DNA of 20,463 nucleotides from positions 10,542 to 31,004 of the forward strand of contig DPHC01000002.1 in the NCBI GenBank assembly GCA_003523055.1. The letters are read 5' to 3'. Positions within the stretch are counted from its first letter, which is position 1. Every line of letters begins with the position of its first letter. Source of the DNA: Dehalococcoidia bacterium (GTDB lineage Bacteria > Chloroflexota > Dehalococcoidia > Lucifugimonadales > UBA3495). Under the pieces are notes generated by a model. The model saw only the letters and a program-made list of their open reading frames with translations. It had not been told where the DNA came from and searched no databases. The position numbers were made by a program, and so were the translations under genes. Below are positions 14,503 through 20,463 of the stretch, in pieces.

Positions 14503-15798
14503 TTAAGCAGTCGCCGGGTAGTAAAGCTGACGTAAAAATCTTGTAGTTAAACTGGCTAATACTACAATTATAAATATCACACCGCCAACAATCATCACAT
14601 TTGGAGCAGTGAAATAATCAGACAACTCTCCATTGATCCAATTTGCCGACGCCATTGCGACACCGATGTGCATCTGATAAACCCCAGAGACTCTGCCTCT
14701 GACTTCATCTGGAGTGTACATCTGCATTATTGTATGGGTTATTGTCATGAATCCTGCTCCGCTAGCTCCCATGAAAATTGCAGCTATCATAGATATAGAT
14801 CCAGCTGAAGAAAATCCTAATACAATAGGAGTAACCCCACTAGCTAATGCAAGTACCAAGAATATTTGTCCGCGTTCTTTACTTCCTTTTAGGCCAGCTA
14901 GTAAAACCGCGGTAACCAAGGCTCCGATTCCGACGCCTGACATTAGCAATGCCGTGTCATAAACCGTTTGGGCACCTAATTTTTCTTCTGATAAGTTAGG
15001 CAGCATGGATTCATAAGACATTACCAAAGCACAATGGGCTATGGCCAATAAAATGATGGCGCTCAACATAGGGGTACTGTAAACATATTTAAATCCTTCC
15101 AAGAAGTTCGCTAAGAAACTTTTGGAAGGATTTACAACTCCGGTTGATCGGGTTTTAATCTTTAACACCTGAATTAACCCTACTGAGTAGAATGCTGTAC
15201 ATAGCCAGAACGCGAGAGCATTTTCAATGTAACTACTTGACCAAGGTGTCATAGTTGAAACCCATATAATGATTAGCATTGCTAAAGGCCCTAAAAACCT
15301 AGACCCTTGTTGCGTAGCTTGGTTTAATGAAACTGCATTTAATAGGTGTTCTTTCGGTACTAAATTGGGTATCAATGACTGAGTGGTAGTCATTTGTGCT
15401 GCCCGGAATGTCCCATTCAGCATAGCCAGCACCATCAATATCCAAGGTCCGGCTGATGTGTACATTGGTGAGTTCGGCATTGATACGAGCGTTGCTAAAA
15501 CAATGTTGTTCAACACGTTTAATATATACGTCCAAGATAATACTGTTTGCCTATCAAACCTATCTGCAAGGAATCCGATTAAAGGTGTCGCAAAAAATCT
15601 AGGTATCATCGCCATGAATGTTACTAATCCGGCCCAACCAGAAGAATCAGTCATGACGTATACTAACCAACCGCGGGCAACTATCAAAGCCCAAGCAGCT
15701 GATCCTGCACAAACATTGGCAATCCACAAAGTCCGATAGTCCTTGTATTTTAAGGCTAGGAGAAATCGGTTGCCTATGTCTTTTAACAAATATTCCAC
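14503..15798 (-). CDS. MFS exporter (MFS_3 / EntS-like)
   Basis: 431 residues with about 12 hydrophobic segments. The N-terminal YKDYRTLWIANVCAG pattern and motif A GFLADRFDRQTVL (75-87) in the loop between segments 2 and 3 identify the drug/siderophore exporter branch. A second partial motif-A-like stretch and PDEVRGRVSGVYQM follow in the C-terminal half, again typical of MFS_3. Substrate is unknown; siderophores, macrolides and other small molecules are handled by relatives. The start is GTG at 15798; a TATAAT on the minus strand at 15819-15824 could be its -10 box, but I see no good -35. It lies 66 bases downstream of minE on the same strand and could also be reached by read-through. Confidence 0.85.
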   Translation of the reverse strand: MEYLLKDIGNRFLLALKYKDYRTLWIANVCAGSAAWALIVARGWLVYVMTDSSGWAGLVTFMAMIPRFFATPLIGFLADRFDRQTVLSWTYILNVLNNIVLATLVSMPNSPMYTSAGPWILMVLAMLNGTFRAAQMTTTQSLIPNLVPKEHLLNAVSLNQATQQGSRFLGPLAMLIIIWVSTMTPWSSSYIENALAFWLCTAFYSVGLIQVLKIKTRSTGVVNPSKSFLANFLEGFKYVYSTPMLSAIILLAIAHCALVMSYESMLPNLSEEKLGAQTVYDTALLMSGVGIGALVTAVLLAGLKGSKERGQIFLVLALASGVTPIVLGFSSAGSISMIAAIFMGASGAGFMTITHTIMQMYTPDEVRGRVSGVYQMHIGVAMASANWINGELSDYFTAPNVMIVGGVIFIIVVLASLTTRFLRQLYYPATA

Positions 15799-15864
15799 CC
15801 TATAATTGGATTTCGAGGATTATATACTGATTGTGAATAATAGGCACTTATGGCTTTTCGTTGT

Positions 15865-16134
15865 TTAGTTAGTGTTTGCCCATCTGTGCACTTCAGTTAT
15901 TGAAATGCTGGTGGTGAGTACGATAGATTCATTTTCTTTCCTGAGTTTCAATTGTTGTTCCTCGTCTGCTACCACCATGTACCGAGAGACAGCGTTTTTT
16001 ATATCTTGTCTTAAAGCTTCAATAATGTCTGGCGCTAAGTCAAATCTATCTATGGCCAATGCGTTTTTTAGTCGGTCTCTCGCTGTTTCTTTAGTATTAT
16101 TTTTAATTTTGTTCCATCTTAATAGTTCAAGCAT
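15865..16134 (-). CDS. minE: cell division topological specificity factor MinE
   Basis: 89 residues, the normal size. The N-terminal anti-MinCD region is visible as KETARDRLKNALAIDR followed by APDIIEALRQDIKNAVSRYM (about 15-53), then a weaker C-terminal dimerisation/topology domain. MinE binds membrane-bound MinD, triggers its ATPase and displaces MinC, so the inhibitor oscillates or is kept from midcell. The ATG at 16134 overlaps the minD stop by eight bases, so translation is coupled. It is the last of three min genes. Confidence 0.93.
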   Translation of the reverse strand: MLELLRWNKIKNNTKETARDRLKNALAIDRFDLAPDIIEALRQDIKNAVSRYMVVADEEQQLKLRKENESIVLTTSISITEVHRWANTN

Positions 16135-16942
16135 GAGTGTACTCTCCTCCTTTGAGGCCTACCAAAGCTTTGATTTTTTTCATAAAACTAGGGCTTTGAG
16201 GTTCCTGAAGTGGGATGTCTTCTCCGGCTATTCTACCAGCTATACGATAGAATGCGGAACCAGAAGCAGTATTTTTGGAGTGTACTACTGGTATTCCTTG
16301 ATTTGTAGAAGTTATCACTTTGTCATCAATAGGGACCAAGCCTAGAATGTCTACTGCTAAAATATCTACTATGTCATCTTTGTCTAACATGTCTCCCTTT
16401 GCCACCAGATCTGGGTGAATTCTGTTAATTATTAATCCAGGGTTTTTTATACCAGCAGAATCTAGCAATCCAATTACCCTGTCAGCGTCTCGAACTGCTG
16501 ACACTTCTGGAGTGGTAACAATTATTGCTTCATGAGCTGCACTGATTGCGTTTTTGAATCCTGTTTCAATTCCTGCAGGGCAATCGATAATGATATATTC
16601 GAATTCTTCCTCTAATGTTCTACAAAGGTCTGCTAACTGTTCACTAGTTATACAGTCTTTGTCTCGAGTTTGCGGTGCAGGTATTAAAAAGAGATCTAAT
16701 TTGTGCTTATCTCTAATCATTGCTTTGCTTGGTTCACAGCGTTCTTCTATGACGTCAACAAGATCGTAAACTATCCTATTTTCAAGTCCCATTACAACAT
16801 CTAAATTTCTTAGCCCGATATCAGTGTCAATTATCAATACTTTATGACCTCGCATTGCTAAGCCTGTGCCAAGGTTTGCGGTCGTGGTGGTTTTACCTAC
16901 TCCACCTTTTCCTGAAGTGATTACTATTGTCTTACCTGTCAT
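16127..16942 (-). CDS. minD: septum-site-determining ATPase MinD
   Basis: 271 residues from the ATG at 16942. The open frame continues 12 codons upstream (16978), but MinD proteins start just before the ATPase loop and GGAGG (16951-16955) sits eight bases before this ATG. Features: deviant Walker A SGKGGVGKTT (10-19), DTDIGLRNLD (39-48) for switch I, DCPAGIE (120-126) in the Walker B region, and the C-terminal amphipathic membrane-targeting helix FMKKIKALVGLKGG (253-266). MinD-ATP dimerises on the membrane, recruits MinC and is released by MinE. The start overlaps the end of minC by 11 bases, and its stop overlaps minE. Confidence 0.96.
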   Translation of the reverse strand: MTGKTIVITSGKGGVGKTTTTANLGTGLAMRGHKVLIIDTDIGLRNLDVVMGLENRIVYDLVDVIEERCEPSKAMIRDKHKLDLFLIPAPQTRDKDCITSEQLADLCRTLEEEFEYIIIDCPAGIETGFKNAISAAHEAIIVTTPEVSAVRDADRVIGLLDSAGIKNPGLIINRIHPDLVAKGDMLDKDDIVDILAVDILGLVPIDDKVITSTNQGIPVVHSKNTASGSAFYRIAGRIAGEDIPLQEPQSPSFMKKIKALVGLKGGEYTHA

Positions 16943-17750
16943 AAATGGTACCTCCGGCGTAAGTTGAAAATCTACCAAGATATGGTGCTACAAATACAGA
17001 ACCACGTCTTAAATAAGCAATTTTGGGAGTTGGCCTAGCCAAATTAGGCTTTACGTGGGATTCCACGCTGGTGCCGTTAACCGATGCAATTGATAAAAGA
17101 TTTGTTTCCATACTCAAAGCAGTGATGATGGCTCCTTCATTATCAGAGAATCCTGCATGACAGAACCCACGCAATCTACCATAGACTACTATATCCCCAG
17201 AAGCGTAAATCTGGGCACCTGGATTTACGTCTGCCATCACTATTACATTCCCTGGGTAATCAATGAGTTCCCCTGACCTGCAAGGGTCTTTGATCAATAG
17301 GCTTTCTACTCCTTTGACATACAATTCTTCAACGGATGTATTCGATTCATCTGAACACTGTGTAACAGGTTCGATATTTTCTTGAGAAGAAGGACTTACA
17401 AGGAAATTATTATTAAGTAAATCATTGCTCCTTTCTGTAGTAATTTCCAGTTCAGTGCTTATTTTGTCTGAAGGCAACAGTCCAACTTCTGCTGATTTGG
17501 CACTAAATTTTAAAATATGGAGTCCTGAATTATTGTTTATAGTGCCTTGTATGGCCTTTAAGTCTGAGCTGTTAAAAATACGTTTGCCTACATTAATATC
17601 AATAGTTCCGTCTACGAACCAAGACCTATTTTGGTTCAAATATGACGTTAAATCATTAATTACTGTATTTAGCCCGACATTATCACTTATAGAGAAAGTG
17701 ATCTGTGTACCTCGACCTACTACCTGTATTGACTCATGCTTTGTTATCAT
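16932..17750 (-). CDS. minC: septum-site-determining protein MinC
   Basis: 272 residues from the ATG at 17750; an AGAGGG site (17755-17760) lies four bases upstream. The open frame reaches an ATG at 17822, but the extra 24 residues are hydrophobic, without MinC similarity, and bypass the ribosome site. The C-terminal MinC domain is clear: RSGELIDYPGNVIVMADVNPGA, then ASGDIVVYGRLRGFCHAGF, a beta-helix that binds MinD and FtsZ. The N-terminal inhibitory domain is only weakly recognisable (about residues 5-90), followed by a variable Ser/Asn-rich linker. MinC blocks FtsZ ring assembly away from midcell. First gene of the min operon, with 293 bases of spacer upstream. Confidence 0.93.
   Translation of the reverse strand: MITKHESIQVVGRGTQITFSISDNVGLNTVINDLTSYLNQNRSWFVDGTIDINVGKRIFNSSDLKAIQGTINNNSGLHILKFSAKSAEVGLLPSDKISTELEITTERSNDLLNNNFLVSPSSQENIEPVTQCSDESNTSVEELYVKGVESLLIKDPCRSGELIDYPGNVIVMADVNPGAQIYASGDIVVYGRLRGFCHAGFSDNEGAIITALSMETNLLSIASVNGTSVESHVKPNLARPTPKIAYLRRGSVFVAPYLGRFSTYAGGTIYDR
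16951..16955 (-). promoter_or_regulatory. ribosome binding site deciding the minD start
   Basis: GGAGG on the minus strand, within the end of minC, eight bases before ATG 16942. No comparable site precedes the upstream in-frame ATG at 16978. Confidence 0.7.
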
Positions 17751-18043
17751 CATTCCCTCTTGCAACGTTGTACAAAGGAACCAGAAAACATATCTCACTG
17801 ACAATGGAAATATGTTAATCAAGTATTGTTATATTACATCAGGGTTTTCCCACTGGAGCAATGGTCAAGTTACAGTATGTTTTAACAACTTAAATTGCAT
17901 CATAGATATTCTATTGTTGGTGATCAGGCTTTAGTTTAAGAGAATGTCTGTTAAAAGTACTTAGCTCTCAGTCTGATATTAACTAACAGATGTTTCCCAA
18001 TGTTTATCGGATCAGCATCATAAATGTTCTAAAAGGAAAACCT
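17751..18043. other. intergenic region between the phosphonopyruvate decarboxylase gene and minC
   Basis: About 290 bases with no supported gene. The min promoter is expected here on the minus strand, but I cannot find a pair of boxes at good spacing. A very weak AT-rich hairpin (AAAGG/CCTTT on the minus strand, 18033-18046) overlaps the decarboxylase stop and is followed by a short T-rich stretch; it might help termination but is too short to call. Confidence 0.45.
17755..17760 (-). promoter_or_regulatory. ribosome binding site deciding the minC start
   Basis: AGAGGG on the minus strand, four bases before ATG 17750 and one base before the adjacent ATG 17753. Either ATG could be used, but not the distant one at 17822. 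Confidence 0.55.
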
Positions 18044-19192
18044 TTAATCATTTTTGGCACTTCGCTTCGTTAATTGAGTAACAAAATGTAATTTGTTTTC
18101 AATTGGGCTTTCAGTTGGTCTAATCAAATCATTGCGATAACCTTTGTCAATTATTACCTCTAAAAAACTTGGATGGTTTGCATCCTGCATTTTGCTTAAT
18201 GCAGTTGAAATACCGGACTTAGTAGAAGTTCTTAGAGAAGTTTTAAATCCTATGGATTTTGCTATGTTTTTAAAATTCACTTTATTACCCAAAGTAGGTT
18301 GTCCTCCTACAGAATCGTGGGCACCATTGTTTAGAAGAATGTGATGGAAATTACCTTCTCCATGATGGGCATTAATGACCAGTCCTCCTAAATGCATGAG
18401 CAATGCTCCATCTCCATCGAGACAAAACACGTTACGTCTTTGGAGAAAATTCGAAATTCCTAATGCTATCTGTGAAGCATGCCCCATTCCTCCGACTGTT
18501 AAAAAATCTAGATTGGCCAAAGGGTGACTTTTTTTTCTGAACTCGTATATTTCCCGTGATGCCATGCCGGTTGTGCCCACAACAATATCGTCGTCTTGGA
18601 TCAATTCTAAAATTTCATGAATGGCTTCTTCTCGCTTTAGTAGTTTTGTGTTAGTTTTTGAAAGTGGGTTACTCTCGTATCCTTCAAAGCTATCTTTTTT
18701 AACAAGGATAGCAACTGGACGACTCTCTTTGCTTGCCATTCCGATCATCGTTTTAATTACTGGTTCAGCGTTTTCAATATCTCTTGGTAAAATAGAGAAA
18801 GGGATTTCCAGGCATTTGAGAAGGTTTTCCGTAATCCTTCCTTGTTTTATGTGCTGAGGCTCATCTTTTGAATTTGGTTCTCCTCTCCATCCAACAAGTA
18901 AAACCATAGGTACGCTATAGACTTCCGGATCAGCCAGTGAAATAAGGGGATTGATCGCATTTCCTAATCCTGAGTTTTGCATGTAAATTAACGGAATTTT
19001 ATTGGTTGCTAAGTGATATCCGATCCCATAACTAATAGCAGTTCCTTCATTTGTTGCTATCAAGTGATTTTTAGAGGGAATTTTGCTAAAAAAAGCTTGG
19101 TTTAGGTTTTTCAATAAAGAGTCTGGGACTCCTGTGAAAAACGAAATATCATTTTTTGTGAAAGCATCGAGAATTGATAATGGATTTAACAT
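18044..19192 (-). CDS. aepY: phosphonopyruvate decarboxylase-family ThDP enzyme
   Basis: 382 residues, the full length of single-chain phosphonopyruvate decarboxylases (sulfopyruvate decarboxylase is usually two shorter chains). Features in order: FFTGVPDSLLK (18-28); NEGTAISYGIGYHLAT (48-63), with Glu49 as the cofactor-activating Glu; NSGLGNAINPL (73-83); the family hallmark GWRGEPNSKDEPQH (101-114); the ThDP/Mg motif starting at GDG (260-262) and ending in NNG (288-290) with 25 residues between; then AHDSVGGQPT (291-300). The enzyme converts phosphonopyruvate to phosphonoacetaldehyde and CO2, pulling phosphonate synthesis forward. CGGAG lies four bases before the ATG. The usual partner, PEP mutase, is absent; a thiolase gene lies 64 bases upstream on the same strand. 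A related decarboxylase with another 2-oxo acid is the main alternative. Confidence 0.85.
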   Translation of the reverse strand: MLNPLSILDAFTKNDISFFTGVPDSLLKNLNQAFFSKIPSKNHLIATNEGTAISYGIGYHLATNKIPLIYMQNSGLGNAINPLISLADPEVYSVPMVLLVGWRGEPNSKDEPQHIKQGRITENLLKCLEIPFSILPRDIENAEPVIKTMIGMASKESRPVAILVKKDSFEGYESNPLSKTNTKLLKREEAIHEILELIQDDDIVVGTTGMASREIYEFRKKSHPLANLDFLTVGGMGHASQIALGISNFLQRRNVFCLDGDGALLMHLGGLVINAHHGEGNFHHILLNNGAHDSVGGQPTLGNKVNFKNIAKSIGFKTSLRTSTKSGISTALSKMQDANHPSFLEVIIDKGYRNDLIRPTESPIENKLHFVTQLTKRSAKND

Positions 19193-19256
19193 TATTACTC
19201 CGATATTTAAAATTTCAGCAGTTAATGGTCGGATTCAATAGTCCGATGATCTGTTC

Positions 19257-20435
19257 TCAGGCAGTGTCAGCACTACCGAAGATACCGATAGAACAAGTGA
19301 ATGATCCTGGCCTCCCTCCCAAATTATGAGTTAGCCCAATATTCGCTTTTTTTAATTGTCGGCGTTCGGCTTTACCACTTAATTGTTTGTAGACTTCGTA
19401 AATCATTCTGATTCCACTTGCACCTACAGGGTGTCCAAAACATTTTAATCCTCCGTCTGTGTTTACAGGTAAAGATCCTTCCAAACTGTATTTACCATTC
19501 TCTACATCTTTACTTCCTTCCCCTCTGTCGCTAAATCCCAAATCTTCATAGATAATCAGTTCAGTTATGGTAAAACAATCATGAACCATCGCCAAATCAA
19601 CTTCTTTTTTAGGATCCGTGATCCCCGCTTCTGTGTACGCTGATTCTGCTGCCTTTACAGTTTCCGGGAAATACGTAAAGTCCCAGTCATCTCGTAACAT
19701 ACCGAAAGCTCCGACCGACAGTCCCAGTGCTTTGACGAGTACATAATCTTGTTTCAAGGTGCGAGCTATTTCAGGAGTTGTAATAATCGCAGCAGCCGCT
19801 CCATCACTTACACCGCAACAATCGTATAACCCGAGTGGAGAAGCTATCAACGGAGCATTTATGACTTGGCTATGGGTGATTTCTTTTTGGAAATGAGCTC
19901 TCGGGTTTAAAGATCCGTTGTGGTGGTTTTTGACAGCTATGTTGGCTAGTGTATTTTTGCCTTCGTCAAGGCTTATACCGTATTTATGGAAATACCGAGT
20001 TGCTGCCATAGCAAATTGTGAAGGAGGAGGGGCAGCTGGAGTCACCCCGGAATTAGGTGCTTCAGGTATTGCTAGGCCTGAATAACCAGAATCCTTTAAT
20101 TTTTCTACGCCCACGGCTAAGACTATGTCATAGATCCCGGCTGCGACTGCGTACGAGGCATTTCTGAATGCCTCTGTGGCGGTAGCACATGCGTTTTCTA
20201 CACGTGTTATAGGAATATAATCGAATTTTAAAGCTTCCGCCACTGGTTGAGCTGTTCGAAATGAACTGGCGGTCCCAACCCATGCAGCATTGATGTCATC
20301 TGTTTGCAGTCCTGCATCTATGTAAGCTTCTTGTACTGCCTCAATCATTAAATCTGATGCGTTGGCGTCCCAGCGTTCTCCAAATTTACTACATCCCATG
20401 CCTATAATGGCAACTCTATCTTTGATTCCTTTCAT
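19257..20435 (-). CDS. SCP-x/acetyl-CoA acetyltransferase-type thiolase
   Basis: 392 residues, complete. The N-terminus VAIIGMGCSKFGERWD is typical of the SCP-x-like thiolase group. The nucleophile is Cys83 in ENACATATEAFRNA; VHDCFTITELIIYEDLGF (284-301) and CFGHPVGASG (332-341, with His335) form the rest of the active site. Family members make or cleave beta-ketoacyl-CoA; in bacteria this subgroup often works in degradation of branched or steroid side chains and usually pairs with a small DUF35/OB-fold protein. No such partner follows; the next gene is the phosphonopyruvate decarboxylase. It may lie upstream, beyond the window. GGAGG sits four to five bases before the ATG. The reaction direction and substrate cannot be told. 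Confidence 0.88.
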   Translation of the reverse strand: MKGIKDRVAIIGMGCSKFGERWDANASDLMIEAVQEAYIDAGLQTDDINAAWVGTASSFRTAQPVAEALKFDYIPITRVENACATATEAFRNASYAVAAGIYDIVLAVGVEKLKDSGYSGLAIPEAPNSGVTPAAPPPSQFAMAATRYFHKYGISLDEGKNTLANIAVKNHHNGSLNPRAHFQKEITHSQVINAPLIASPLGLYDCCGVSDGAAAAIITTPEIARTLKQDYVLVKALGLSVGAFGMLRDDWDFTYFPETVKAAESAYTEAGITDPKKEVDLAMVHDCFTITELIIYEDLGFSDRGEGSKDVENGKYSLEGSLPVNTDGGLKCFGHPVGASGIRMIYEVYKQLSGKAERRQLKKANIGLTHNLGGRPGSFTCSIGIFGSADTA

Positions 20436-20463
20436 TATTCCTCCACTGTGATTATATGCGAAT

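Noticed and set aside
15819..15824. TATAAT as a promoter -10 box for the MFS gene
   Set aside because: No acceptable -35 box at 16-18 bases, and TATAAT is expected by chance in this AT-rich spacer.
19193..19256. Inverted repeat TCGGA/TCCGA between the thiolase and decarboxylase genes as a terminator
   Set aside because: Five perfect pairs with an internal mismatch beyond them and no T-tract; the two genes are more likely co-transcribed.

Overview
The window looks like a chromosomal segment of an AT-rich free-living bacterium. The gene set suggests an uncultured marine Chloroflexota lineage of the SAR202/Dehalococcoidia type: DUF3105 protein, NfsA-like nitroreductase next to an MDR oxidoreductase, a short VIT/CCC1 protein, SCP-x-like thiolase, and split PurS. 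This placement is an inference from gene content and style, not a sequence search. I see no rRNA, tRNA, CRISPR array, transposase, phage gene or plasmid function. Genes are closely packed, many have clear Shine-Dalgarno sites, and GTG and TTG starts occur.

Layout. 1-4 kb: a SOUL-family haem-binding protein (+) behind a good sigma-70-type promoter, a convergent secreted or lipid-anchored alpha/beta hydrolase (-), then a GNAT acetyltransferase and a LysE/RhtB exporter (+). 3.8-5.7 kb: a two-gene redox unit (nitroreductase and MDR dehydrogenase). 6-13.5 kb: a de novo purine cluster on the + strand, purD - acidic orphan - purE - purK - HAD phosphatase - purB - purC - DUF3105 membrane protein - purS. 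13.5-14.5 kb: an antibiotic-biosynthesis-monooxygenase-fold protein and a VIT/CCC1 transporter (+). 14.5-17.8 kb (-): an MFS exporter and the overlapping minC-minD-minE septum-site operon. 18-20.4 kb (-): a thiolase followed by a phosphonopyruvate decarboxylase.

How genes work together. PurD, PurE, PurK, PurC and PurB cover GAR synthesis, the two-step N5-CAIR carboxylation, SAICAR synthesis and fumarate release. PurB also completes AMP synthesis. PurS is the small subunit of a three-part FGAM synthase, but its partners purQ and purL do not follow it, so the cluster is incomplete here. MinC, MinD and MinE form the full oscillating inhibitor that places the division septum. The phosphonopyruvate decarboxylase implies phosphonoacetaldehyde formation, but no PEP mutase is in the window.

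The most interesting leftovers are the non-purine passengers inside the purine cluster (the acidic coiled-coil orphan, the HAD phosphatase and DUF3105), the phosphonopyruvate decarboxylase without its usual partner, and a recurring AT-rich motif (roughly AACATRTT, optional N, GTAC) in several leader regions. I did not find convincing evidence of a wholly new system; most of the window is recognisable housekeeping and accessory metabolism.
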